This document shows positions 1 to 7,372 of a stretch of DNA of 34,199 nt, piece by piece. Numbering within the stretch: the stretch's first letter is position 1; every line of letters starts with the position of its first letter. A model generated the notes under the pieces. That model was not told where the DNA came from and searched no databases. It was given only the letters and a program-made list of their open reading frames with translations. The DNA is from Caldifarciminota bacterium (lineage in GTDB: Bacteria > Hydrothermota > Hydrothermia > LBFQ01): the NCBI GenBank assembly GCA_015492295.1, contig WGFI01000104.1:1-34199 (forward strand), written 5' to 3'. Made by a program: the position numbers and the translations under genes.

Positions 1-38
1 ATTACAACAGGATCATTTATGAGCATCAAAAGAAGCAT
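1..38 (-). CDS. 5' end of a gene running off the left edge (partial)
   Basis: An ATG at 38-36 on the minus strand opens a frame reading MLLLMLINDPVV before the window ends. The start is hydrophobic, as in a signal peptide or membrane segment, but twelve codons allow no identification. The reason to call it is context: a perfect TATAAT lies at 53-48, leaving 9 nt to the ATG, the same spacing seen at most unit-leading genes here. No Shine-Dalgarno is present. A second in-frame ATG at 26-24 is possible. Confidence 0.4.
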   Translation of the reverse strand, partial: MLLLMLINDPVV

Positions 39-47
39 AAGATAGAT

Positions 48-53
48 ATTATA
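48..53 (-). promoter_or_regulatory. -10 box (TATAAT) of the left-edge gene
   Basis: TATAAT on the minus strand preceded by CACCT, with 9 nt to the ATG at 38. No good -35 is visible at 17 bp. It matches the CCT-TATAAT form seen elsewhere in the window and predicts a leaderless mRNA. Confidence 0.5.
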
Positions 54-92
54 AGGTGTAAAGACTTGTCAGAGGGCACCTGATAAAATCCT

Positions 93-206
93 CTATCTAA
101 CTATAAACTTAAAGACCATATCTTTTGCCTTAACGAAATAAGCGTCTCTTGGAAGAACAACCCCGCTCTTGCCCCTAAGAATCAACCTACCGGATGACGA
201 TAAACC
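93..206 (-). pseudogene. Orphan C-terminal sorting-like module (gene remnant)
   Basis: A 37-codon open stretch between two in-frame stops reads as the tail of a secreted protein: SSGRLILRGKSG, then VLPRDAYFVKAKD, then VFKFIVR and a stop. The pattern (SSGRL, a short beta hairpin, P-x-x-x-YFVK, basic end) resembles the type A sorting-like modules at the ends of FCB-type secreted proteins, and the ends of the proteins at 15193-16707 and 19325-21544. Nothing upstream in this frame is open and no start codon precedes it, so it looks like the last piece of a decayed gene. It lies 26 nt past the stop of the barrel-like gene at 233-880. A sequencing frameshift is an alternative. Confidence 0.35.
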
Positions 207-232
207 TCACCTTTACGAACTATTGTACTATA

Positions 233-880
233 TCACCATACCCTCACATCAATCCCTAATCCTAGACGGGGGCCAGAGAGGTCAAACTTTTTACAGTCTA
301 TTGAGCATTCCGTAAGTAGAACTAAACCTTTGCCAAGGAAAATATCGTTTCCTTTTTCATCCTTTCCTTTGTAGTTTTTGGTACTAACGATAGGATAAGC
401 CAGCGAGATGTAAGGAACAACCCTTCCGATAGGGAACCTTAGGGAGATAGCTGGACTAAAACCGAGAACGGTAGGAGAGTTAAGCTGGTAAGTATTCTTT
501 TTTTCATCCTCGTATTTCGCGCGGGAAGATACAACAGGAACACCTATTGAAGTCCTTATCAGAACCCTACCAAGAGCGATTTCCATAGACGCGAAAGGTT
601 CAATGAATATGGAAGATATATCTATATGTGTATATACCTCGTCAATGTATCCACCAACTACACTTTTATAATCCCATCTAAGGAGCATTACATCGTATCT
701 AAAAGTGAAGCCCAATTGAAAACCCAAAGGCCAAGAGTAGTACATCTTGAAACCGCCACCGAAGACCTTACCTAAATCCATTCGGTAGTATTCTTCACTG
801 TAAGAACTGTAAGATGTATCGTAGTGGAACATCTCCGCGGGAGAAATACCACCGTAAAATATGGGTCCCAGGTAGATCAT
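233..880 (-). CDS. Predicted beta-barrel outer-membrane-type protein
   Basis: This 215-residue protein is not assignable to a named family. It alternates aromatic/glycine strands with charged loops (GGGFKMYYSWPLGFQLGFTF, VPYISLAYPIV, GLGIDVRVW at the end), as in outer-membrane beta barrels; the aromatic C-terminal residue fits. No signal peptide is visible: translation begins MIYLGPIFYGG, which already looks like a strand. The ATG overlaps the stop of the preceding gene in an ATGA, and GGAGG at 891-887 lies 6 nt before it, so the start is well supported and coupled. It is the third gene of the 2489-233 operon. A role as a surface or envelope partner of the operon's lipoprotein is inference. 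Confidence 0.65.
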   Translation of the reverse strand: MIYLGPIFYGGISPAEMFHYDTSYSSYSEEYYRMDLGKVFGGGFKMYYSWPLGFQLGFTFRYDVMLLRWDYKSVVGGYIDEVYTHIDISSIFIEPFASMEIALGRVLIRTSIGVPVVSSRAKYEDEKKNTYQLNSPTVLGFSPAISLRFPIGRVVPYISLAYPIVSTKNYKGKDEKGNDIFLGKGLVLLTECSIDCKKFDLSGPRLGLGIDVRVW

Positions 881-1632
881 CTCCCACCTCCCAAGTTTAT
901 CCTTATGAAAAACCTCAATCGCGCCCCTGTGAGATTATCTTTGAAATATTGGGAATATCTGGAAGGCCAATAAGGTTCTTCCTCTACTTCCTCTAAAGGA
1001 AATACATATATGCTTTCACCATCATTGTAGTAAATAAGAACAGCATTATATGTTGTATCTATTCCCCAATCTCCACTCATATTTGCCTTCCCCTTATACC
1101 TTTTAAGGACGAGGTGATCGTATCCAGCGCTAAGGCCTATGCTCAGTATGCGGTGAATCCTATACGCAACTTCAATGGCAAAACCTCCACCCACCGTCCT
1201 CTCGGGTCTCATGGATGCGTTTAACTTAAAGCTGCCAAACCAGCCAAACCAGGTTTCATTCCACGACAGATTTAATATGGGGTATAGGAGTCTCGTATAT
1301 GCCGAAATCTCTACGGGACCTACATTCTTTCTTGTGCCTATAACCGCGCCTATGATGGCGCCTGAGAGATTCGCGTTTAGGGTGTAGGTCCAGTCAGGAT
1401 CCTTAGCCCATATTTTCCTATTCAAAGAGACTGGACGGATATCTATGAGGAATAGGAAGTTTCTGATTCCTACACCTGATATAAGACCGTACTCCGGTAT
1501 ATGGGAAACTCTATCTATGGAATGCTGAACACCATCCTCGGTAAATGCACTATCAAGAGAATGAACATATTCGTTCCAATTATCCATACTGAAATAAGAT
1601 AATCCCGCATAAGGTTGAAAGATAAACATCAT
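877..1632 (-). CDS. Predicted beta-barrel outer-membrane-type protein
   Basis: This 251-residue protein has barrel-like strands (GGGFAIEVAYRI, ILSIGLSAGYDHLVL) and ends ARLRFFIRINLGGGR. No named family was recognised. The N-terminus, MMFIFQPYAGLSYFSM, starts directly with a strand and lacks a signal peptide; the frame upstream is open for about 25 codons but holds no start. The first of two tandem ATGs (1632) is preferred because AGGAGG (1646-1641) lies 8 nt upstream. It sits 20 nt after the lipoprotein gene and overlaps the next barrel-like gene by 4 nt. Two adjacent barrel-like proteins without export signals may be halves of one former protein, or may use an unrecognised export signal; both ideas are inference. 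Confidence 0.65.
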   Translation of the reverse strand: MMFIFQPYAGLSYFSMDNWNEYVHSLDSAFTEDGVQHSIDRVSHIPEYGLISGVGIRNFLFLIDIRPVSLNRKIWAKDPDWTYTLNANLSGAIIGAVIGTRKNVGPVEISAYTRLLYPILNLSWNETWFGWFGSFKLNASMRPERTVGGGFAIEVAYRIHRILSIGLSAGYDHLVLKRYKGKANMSGDWGIDTTYNAVLIYYNDGESIYVFPLEEVEEEPYWPSRYSQYFKDNLTGARLRFFIRINLGGGR

Positions 1633-1652
1633 ACTTTCAACCTCCTGGGCTC

Positions 1653-2489
1653 TTACGGAACCCCTGGCACCCAGCGGAGACCGGGAACATTCAGCTGCAC
1701 ATATATATCAAGATTTGCCGTATAAGGACCGCTTCCGGTTAAACTCGTTACCTTGATCACGCCGAAGTAATCGTTGGCATCAATATTACCATACCCCGTT
1801 GAAGTATTATCCGCCCAGAAGAAGTAATATCCGCCGCTGGAAATTGCTCTTATGGTGTTATAATTACCCGTACCTGGAGCTAAGCTGCCGCTGCTTGAAG
1901 TGGTAAATGCCATTTCCATCTTCGCCTGACCTACGGAAGTAGCGGATGCATCCCTGAATTCAGGAGTTCCAGCGTTATTGTAGAATATGAACCATCCGGT
2001 ATTAGCCGCATTCGGATCAACGCTACTCTGTTGAGTTGAACTTATATCTCCCGTTGTAAAGTCTATCTTAACCCAAGGATTACCAGTACTATCATGAGAC
2101 ACCAATCCGCTGATGGAGCCAGATCTGGGTGTTAGATCTATAAATGTGCTTCTCTGATCGCCGCTATTATATGCGGAAACCTCTACAATTTGGCATACAG
2201 AGTAGGTACCCGGTATGGTGTATGTGGTATCCGTGCCTGACCATATCAGATTCCCATCGCAATAGACCTTGTATCCTTGTGCGTTCTCTACGGAATTCCA
2301 GACTATTTTAAGATCTGCTCCCATGTTTGTAGCAGTTTTTGAAATTATCGTAGGACTTCCACCAAGGGGAGGAGGGGTTTCTGGACAGGTGGGACATTGA
2401 GGACATTGACTACCTGACTCCTTCTTACATCCTACAAATAGCCATGCAGATGTCAGAAAAACGCTGATAATTAAGTAAGCCCTATTCAT
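1653..2489 (-). CDS. Lipoprotein with Cys-Pro linker and fibronectin-III-like domain
   Basis: A 278-residue secreted lipoprotein. Residues 1-21 form a signal peptide with lipobox LFVGC, so Cys21 should be lipidated. A proline/cysteine linker follows (CPQCPTCPE). Residues about 45-120 look like a fibronectin type III domain (DLKIVWNSVENAQGYKVY, then TTYTIPG). The rest is Ser/Thr/Gly-rich beta structure of unknown function. It leads a minus-strand operon with the two barrel-like proteins, so a surface complex is plausible. Unlike most first genes here, it has a true leader: AGGAGG lies 7 nt before the ATG, and the TATAAT lies 26 nt upstream. The Cys-Pro motif could form disulfides or bind metal; nothing in the sequence decides this. 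Confidence 0.8.
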   Translation of the reverse strand: MNRAYLIISVFLTSAWLFVGCKKESGSQCPQCPTCPETPPPLGGSPTIISKTATNMGADLKIVWNSVENAQGYKVYCDGNLIWSGTDTTYTIPGTYSVCQIVEVSAYNSGDQRSTFIDLTPRSGSISGLVSHDSTGNPWVKIDFTTGDISSTQQSSVDPNAANTGWFIFYNNAGTPEFRDASATSVGQAKMEMAFTTSSSGSLAPGTGNYNTIRAISSGGYYFFWADNTSTGYGNIDANDYFGVIKVTSLTGSGPYTANLDIYVQLNVPGLRWVPGVP

Positions 2490-2496
2490 AATTCCA

Positions 2497-2513
2497 CCTC
2501 CTTGTTGAGGAGG
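2497..2513 (-). promoter_or_regulatory. Shine-Dalgarno within a perfect hairpin
   Basis: On the minus strand CCTCCT (2513-2508), a 5-nt loop and AGGAGG (2502-2497) form a perfect 6-bp stem. AGGAGG is the Shine-Dalgarno of the lipoprotein gene, 7 nt before its ATG. If transcripts include the whole CCTCCT the ribosome site would be masked. With the TATAAT at 2521-2516, however, transcription should begin near 2509, inside the 5' arm, so sequestration is uncertain. Confidence 0.5.
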
Positions 2514-2515
2514 GT

Positions 2516-2521
2516 ATTATA
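2516..2521 (-). promoter_or_regulatory. -10 box (TATAAT) of the lipoprotein operon
   Basis: Perfect TATAAT on the minus strand preceded by AGCTT. The gap to the ATG is 26 nt and holds the Shine-Dalgarno, so this transcript has a leader of roughly 20 nt. The -10 box of the divergent arsC-like gene lies 20 bp away, so the two promoters probably cannot be occupied together. Confidence 0.6.
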
Positions 2522-2541
2522 AAGCTGAAACAACACACCTT

Positions 2542-2547
2542 TATAAT
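2542..2547 (+). promoter_or_regulatory. -10 box (TATAAT) of the arsC-rad50 unit
   Basis: Perfect TATAAT preceded by ACCTT, with 6 nt to the TTG start at 2554. No Shine-Dalgarno precedes the TTG, so a leaderless transcript is predicted. Confidence 0.6.
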
Positions 2548-2553
2548 TCTCGC

Positions 2554-2937
2554 TTGAAAAGGGCTCTTTTTCTCTGTGTAGGGAATTCGTGTAGATCCCA
2601 GATGGCGGAAGGGTTTGCGAGGAAATATTTAAAAGGTTGGGAAATATTCTCAGCGGGTTCCAGGCCCGCCGGTTTCGTTCATCCATTTGCCATTGAGGTT
2701 ATGAAGGAGAAGGGTATAGATATATCCATTCAAAAATCAAAAGGTATATGGGAACTTCCGGAGGTTGAGTGGGATTTGGTTGTTCTGGTTTGTAGCGATG
2801 AAGAATGCCCAATGGTTAAGGGCAAAAAAGTTCTGGTATGGGGAATAGAGGATCCCATAGGTAAGGATATAGAGTTTTATCGTAAGGTCAGGGATGAGAT
2901 TGAACATAGGGTTATCTCCCTCGTGAATCATGATTAA
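2554..2937 (+). CDS. arsC: Arsenate reductase (thioredoxin-type) / low-MW phosphatase fold
   Basis: A 127-residue low-molecular-weight phosphatase-fold protein. The P-loop C-x5-R is FLCVGNSCRSQMAEG, with Cys8 as nucleophile and Arg14. SAGSRPAG and VHPFAIEVM follow as in thioredoxin-coupled arsenate reductases. Cys80 and Cys85 (VCSDEECP) correspond to the resolving cysteines of that class, and Asp100 (IEDP) is the likely acid. The expected reaction is arsenate to arsenite using thioredoxin. The start is TTG, chosen because family homology begins there and a TATAAT lies 6 nt upstream. Its last 8 nt overlap the start of the Rad50-like gene. No ArsR, ArsB or Acr3 gene is nearby, so a protein phosphatase or other redox role is not excluded. 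Confidence 0.85.
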   Translation: MKRALFLCVGNSCRSQMAEGFARKYLKGWEIFSAGSRPAGFVHPFAIEVMKEKGIDISIQKSKGIWELPEVEWDLVVLVCSDEECPMVKGKKVLVWGIEDPIGKDIEFYRKVRDEIEHRVISLVNHD

Positions 2938-5335
2938 AAGGGTGCATTTAAGGAATTTTAAGGCACATATAGATTTTAACAGGGAGTTTAAGGATTTCAC
3001 GGTTATATTGGGAAGGAATAACGCCGGTAAGAGTACGATACTTGAAGCCATAAGTAAAACCCTGTACGCCGATAAGGAGAGCTTCGGTGAAAACTATGTT
3101 CGTAGGGGAGTAAAGGGCGGTTTCAGGATCGTCCTTGAATTGGAATACGGTTGGAAGGTGGAATTGTCCTACTCGCCAAAGATCATAAGGGTTTATAAGG
3201 ATAATAAATATGTCCCCGATGGGTTGAGAATGCTAAGGAGGATATTGGGGTTTCCGGAGAGCAAAGAAAAGTTTGATTTCTTAGGATACATAAAGCAGGG
3301 GAGTTTGGATAAGTTCGGTAAAAGTCTGTACGATGAAATGAAAGAATACATGGGCGTAAATTTCCCCGATAAGGTTATAAAATCCGCCGAAAGGATCTAC
3401 AAAGATGTCAAAAATAAAAGAAAGGGAATACTCAAAGAGTTAAATTACAGCAACGATACCCTTCTCGCTAAGGATTTGAAGCTTCTGAGGGTGGAGAATC
3501 ATACGAGGTGGTGTGAGATAAGGAGGATTGAAAGGATTCAGAAGAACACAGAGAGGAGACTAAGTGAGATAAAGGGGAAAAAGGAAAAATTACAAAATGA
3601 ATTGGACAGTTTAAAGAGAATAAGGGATAAAAAGATAGGACTGAATGCCCGTAAGATGGATCTGGAAAGGAGAAAGATGGAAGCTCTTAAAGATTTGAAG
3701 GAATTGGAGGGCAGGATTTTGAAGGATTTACCTACGGATATAGTATATCTTGAAAAATTAAGGGATTTTTTGAAGTATTGGAATGAGTTGAGGGAGAGTG
3801 AGGAGGATGCCGCAAAGTACGAGAGTTTAAGGAGTGAATACGAGAAAATCAAAAGTGAAAAAACCGAAAAGATAAACGGGTTGAAAAGGACATTGGATGC
3901 CCTTCGCGTTATATATAGGATATTTGAGAACGCCTATAAATGCTTACAAAACATATCCGAGGAGAATCTTAAAGCGGATGTGCGCGACATTGAGCGGATG
4001 ATGAGCGAACTTGAAAGGGAAAAGGAGGAGGTGATCAGGGATAAAGGACATTATGAGAAGAAGATGGAGAGTCTTCTGAGCAGCGGAAGTGTTTGTCCCG
4101 TTTGTGAGGAGCCTTTACCTCCGGAAAAGAGGGAGAAGCTGATAAAGGATACGAGGAAGATTTTGAAAATCCTCAAAGAAAAGGAAGCTTCACTTGGCGA
4201 GAGAATATCGTCGTTGAACAAGGAAAGGGAGAATTTACGCAGGTTGCACGAATTCCTATCTCAGATATCCAGCTATTCCGAAAGCTTGCGAGATATAGAA
4301 GATTTTATTGAATCATGGCTTTCAAGGTTCATTGAAGAACCTACGAGCGTTCTGAGTGAAATCAAAAGCCTCGGAATAAAATTGAGGAACGATTTGGAAA
4401 AACTTGAAAATGAAAGTAAGGAGATTGAAAAGAGATATTCTGAGAATTTAAAAATTTTGGAGGAAAGTTATGCGAAATATAAGTACGCTAAGAACAAACT
4501 GGAAAGAATTCCTGAAAAAAATGGCATGATGAAGTTTATAAATTATAAAGTTGAGGATGTAAATGAACAGATAGTGATCTGCGAGGAGTATATCAGAAAG
4601 AAAAAGGAGTTGGAGAAGATTGAGAAGGAACTTTCCGAAATTGAAAGTGTGTTGAAAGAGATGAGGGATATTGATAAGGATATAGAAACCCTTGAAAAAT
4701 CATTGAAGAATTACATGGAGGAGGAAGAGGAACTTTATAGGAAGCTTCAATCAATGCAGCACGAAAAGGACGAACTTTTGAGAGTTTATTATGAAGTTAA
4801 AAGTAATTACGAAAAACTTAGGGAAGGATATGAGAGGTACCGTTTGGCAGGTTTAAAGATGAGAAACATTGAGAAGTTCATTTCGGATGTGGAGAGGGCG
4901 CGCAGGAACTTCATACTTACGCTAAAAAGGGAGTTTGAAAGGATATTAAACGAATACTTCATAGATATGTTTGGATTTTCTAACAGATATGTAAAGATAG
5001 AGGTTGATGAAAACTTTGAACCGGTATTTTACACATTGGAAGGGGTTAAAGTTCAAAGGGGGAACTCGCTTTCGGTAAATATGGCGGGTTTGAGCGGTGG
5101 GGAAAGGACAGCCCTAGGTCTGGCTTACAAGCTCGCGCTAAGAAGATGCATAGGCAACTCCTTAAAGCTCATAATGCTTGACGAACCCACCACCCATCTC
5201 GATTCAGAGAGAAGGGAGTCCGTATGGAGAATCCTAAGCAAATTGCACAAAGAGGAAAATGTGCAGATCGTGGTGGTTACGCATGACGAACTCGTGGAGG
5301 ATATAATAAGCAAGGAGAACATAATAAGGATTTAA
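2930..5335 (+). CDS. Rad50/SbcC-like SMC-family ATPase with zinc hook
   Basis: An 801-residue Rad50-type ATPase. The Walker A is GRNNAGKST (residues 28-36). A long charged coiled coil (about 170-690) is interrupted by a zinc-hook CPVC at 389-392, near the middle as in Rad50 and SbcC. The C-terminal half-site has signature LSGGE (721-725), Walker B LIMLDEPTTHLDS with Asp751 and Glu752, and the switch histidine in VVVTHDE. Such proteins bind and tether DNA ends with the nuclease Mre11/SbcD. It is shorter than typical E. coli SbcC and no Mre11 gene is adjacent. The gene overlaps arsC by 8 nt (ATGATTAA) and converges on ftsW with a 4-bp overlap. The function, DNA end processing, is inferred from the family. 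Confidence 0.88.
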   Translation: MIKRVHLRNFKAHIDFNREFKDFTVILGRNNAGKSTILEAISKTLYADKESFGENYVRRGVKGGFRIVLELEYGWKVELSYSPKIIRVYKDNKYVPDGLRMLRRILGFPESKEKFDFLGYIKQGSLDKFGKSLYDEMKEYMGVNFPDKVIKSAERIYKDVKNKRKGILKELNYSNDTLLAKDLKLLRVENHTRWCEIRRIERIQKNTERRLSEIKGKKEKLQNELDSLKRIRDKKIGLNARKMDLERRKMEALKDLKELEGRILKDLPTDIVYLEKLRDFLKYWNELRESEEDAAKYESLRSEYEKIKSEKTEKINGLKRTLDALRVIYRIFENAYKCLQNISEENLKADVRDIERMMSELEREKEEVIRDKGHYEKKMESLLSSGSVCPVCEEPLPPEKREKLIKDTRKILKILKEKEASLGERISSLNKERENLRRLHEFLSQISSYSESLRDIEDFIESWLSRFIEEPTSVLSEIKSLGIKLRNDLEKLENESKEIEKRYSENLKILEESYAKYKYAKNKLERIPEKNGMMKFINYKVEDVNEQIVICEEYIRKKKELEKIEKELSEIESVLKEMRDIDKDIETLEKSLKNYMEEEEELYRKLQSMQHEKDELLRVYYEVKSNYEKLREGYERYRLAGLKMRNIEKFISDVERARRNFILTLKREFERILNEYFIDMFGFSNRYVKIEVDENFEPVFYTLEGVKVQRGNSLSVNMAGLSGGERTALGLAYKLALRRCIGNSLKLIMLDEPTTHLDSERRESVWRILSKLHKEENVQIVVVTHDELVEDIISKENIIRI

Positions 5336-6420
5336 GAGTAAGAGTACCCTTCCGTTATGCCTCTAAGTATGTATCCAACGGCAAAAGACGAAGAAACCAA
5401 GGAAGAACCACCATAACTCACAAACGGTAAAGGGAGGCCCGTTGGAGGTAAGATACCCACATTGACCATTATATGCGTGTAAGAGAACATAAAGAGCATC
5501 AAGGAGAACCCAAATACCAGGAACCTTTTATACTCATCCTCAATCTTTGAGGCCGCCCACAAACCATTCCAGGTTATAAGTAGAATCATAATCATTATCC
5601 ACAAAGCACCCGCCGGAAAACCTAAAATCCCGTACTCCTCCGTAATATAAGAGAACGCGAAATCCTTGTCGGATGAAGGTAGATAACCCAACTTTTGAAG
5701 TCCCTGACCGGGACCCCTACCGAATACGCCCCCGCTCAATATTGCGACCTTTGACTGCACAACCTGGGCAACCCTCGGATTATCGCTTCTCCCAAGATAT
5801 ATGTCTATCCTCTCCTTAACATGGGGAAATGTGTTGTACGCTATATAGAATAGAAGTAGAAGTATTCCGGATGAGGTCAGGATCTGAAAGATCTTCGCCC
5901 CAAGGAACCATAAGAGTAGGAAAACGGATAGGCTCATTATCATGGCGGTTGAAATGTTCGGTTGCAATCCAACGAGTAAAGCTACAACGAAAGTGATGAT
6001 CATTGATTTCCAGAAAACCCTTGAAACTTTTCCCAAACCTTCATAAGAATAAACCTTCCCAAGATATACGATCAAACCGAACTTAACGAATTCGGAAGGC
6101 TGAAATGAAAAACCTAAGAATTCAATCCACCTCGTCGCTCCTCCAAAAGCCCTACCATAGAGCAATGTCAATATGAGGAGACCCACACTCGCGTACAATA
6201 CGATGTCCGCGTACCTATCAATGCCCCTATTAAAAACCCATATACCCGCAAAAAACGCCAAGATACCGAAGAACAATCTGAGGATGTTGTTTAGAGCGAA
6301 GGAGATCGGCGATACATTATACACCAAGGACTTATACATAACCACGCTCCATTGAAGGAGTAGACCGCATATTACGAGCCATACTATCGCCATAATCGTA
6401 AAGTAAATCCTTGGTTTCAC
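5332..6420 (-). CDS. ftsW: FtsW/RodA-family peptidoglycan glycosyltransferase
   Basis: A 362-residue SEDS-family polytopic protein with about ten membrane segments. Hallmarks are FGFSFQPSEFVKF, LQPNISTAM, a periplasmic loop with QKLGYLPSSDKDFAFSYI and EEYGILGF, and ILPPTGLPLPFVSYGGSS near the end. SEDS proteins polymerise lipid II into glycan strands with a class B penicillin-binding protein. The loop and terminal motif favour FtsW (division) over RodA, but the paralogues are close. The start is GTG at 6420-6418 with a TAAAAT 12 nt upstream and no Shine-Dalgarno. It stands alone, outside any dcw cluster, and shares a 4-bp stop-codon overlap with the convergent rad50-like gene. Confidence 0.85.
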   Translation of the reverse strand: MKPRIYFTIMAIVWLVICGLLLQWSVVMYKSLVYNVSPISFALNNILRLFFGILAFFAGIWVFNRGIDRYADIVLYASVGLLILTLLYGRAFGGATRWIEFLGFSFQPSEFVKFGLIVYLGKVYSYEGLGKVSRVFWKSMIITFVVALLVGLQPNISTAMIMSLSVFLLLWFLGAKIFQILTSSGILLLLFYIAYNTFPHVKERIDIYLGRSDNPRVAQVVQSKVAILSGGVFGRGPGQGLQKLGYLPSSDKDFAFSYITEEYGILGFPAGALWIMIMILLITWNGLWAASKIEDEYKRFLVFGFSLMLFMFSYTHIMVNVGILPPTGLPLPFVSYGGSSLVSSSFAVGYILRGITEGYSYS

Positions 6421-6432
6421 GGTAGGCCGTCT

Positions 6433-6438
6433 ATTTTA
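6433..6438 (-). promoter_or_regulatory. -10-like box (TAAAAT) upstream of ftsW
   Basis: TAAAAT preceded by ACCTT on the minus strand, 12 nt from the GTG. This is slightly farther than in the other cases. It lies 14 bp from the oppositely directed -10 of the aminopropyltransferase gene. Confidence 0.4.
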
Positions 6439-6452
6439 AAGGTGTTCCACTT

Positions 6453-6458
6453 TACAAT
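6453..6458 (+). promoter_or_regulatory. -10 box (TACAAT) of the polyamine operon
   Basis: TACAAT preceded by CACTT, with 8 nt to the ATG at 6467 and no Shine-Dalgarno. A leaderless mRNA is predicted. No recognisable -35 at 17 bp. Confidence 0.5.
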
Positions 6459-6466
6459 CCCCAACT

Positions 6467-7372
6467 ATGGTAATAGAAGGAATTTGGGTGGTTGAGAAAC
6501 ATACGGATCACATACTTTACCTTTACAGGATAAAGGAACATATATACCACGGTAAAACCGCATATCAGAAGGTGGATATGGTGGTACTTGAATCCTTTGG
6601 AAAAACCCTCTTCCTAGATGGGAAGATACAATCGGCCGAAATAGATGAGGCCGTATATCACGAGGTCCTGGTGCATCCCGCTATGATAACGCATGGATCT
6701 CCCGAAAAGGTTTTAATAATAGGGGGAGGTGAGGGTGCGACTTTGAGGGAGGTTTTAAGGTATCCTGTGAAGAAGGCGGTTATGGTTGATATAGACGAGC
6801 AACTCGTAAAACTTTGTGAGGCTTATATGCCGGAGTGGCATAGAGGGGCTTTTTATGATGAGCGCTCAGAAGTGATATTTACGGATGCGAGGCAATATAT
6901 AGAGAACACCGATGAGAAATTTGATGTTATTATAAGCGATCTGACGGAGCCCATTGAAGGTGGTCCTTCCGTTATGTTATTCACCAAGGAGTTCTATCAG
7001 AGCGTGTACGATAGATTGTCCGATGAGGGTGTTCTTGTGGTACAATCCGCCAGCGCGGATGTGTATTACGGAAACCTATATCCGCATATTTATAGAACTT
7101 TAAAGGAGATATTCCCCGTGGTCAAGGTATATCATACTTTTATTCTCTCCTTTCAGATGGATTGGGCATTTACGATAGCCAGTAAGGGTAAGGATCCCGA
7201 AGATGTAAATGCTGGGAGGATTAGAGATATTATCTCCGACTTTGAAGGGGAGCTTAAATTCTACACACCCGACATGCATTACGCCATATTTAAATTGCCG
7301 AGGTATATGATAGAAAACCTCAAAAACGGGAGGGTATTGAGGGATGATAACCCTGCTATCTGGGAATCGTAA
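6467..7372 (+). CDS. Aminopropyltransferase, thermospermine-synthase-like
   Basis: A 301-residue member of the spermidine synthase superfamily, which transfers aminopropyl from decarboxylated SAM to an amine. The cofactor site is IIGGGEGATLREVLRY (about residues 85-100), with YHEVLVHPAM before it and the catalytic region DLTEPIEGGPSVMLFTKEFY. GGGEG and the DL-x-x-P-x-EGGP loop are features I associate with plant and prokaryotic thermospermine synthase-like enzymes; ordinary SpeE has GGGDGG and DSTDPxGP, as in the second enzyme of this operon. The product, thermospermine or another long or branched polyamine, is inferred. It is the first gene of the cluster and overlaps the arginine decarboxylase gene by 29 nt. 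Confidence 0.8.
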   Translation: MVIEGIWVVEKHTDHILYLYRIKEHIYHGKTAYQKVDMVVLESFGKTLFLDGKIQSAEIDEAVYHEVLVHPAMITHGSPEKVLIIGGGEGATLREVLRYPVKKAVMVDIDEQLVKLCEAYMPEWHRGAFYDERSEVIFTDARQYIENTDEKFDVIISDLTEPIEGGPSVMLFTKEFYQSVYDRLSDEGVLVVQSASADVYYGNLYPHIYRTLKEIFPVVKVYHTFILSFQMDWAFTIASKGKDPEDVNAGRIRDIISDFEGELKFYTPDMHYAIFKLPRYMIENLKNGRVLRDDNPAIWES

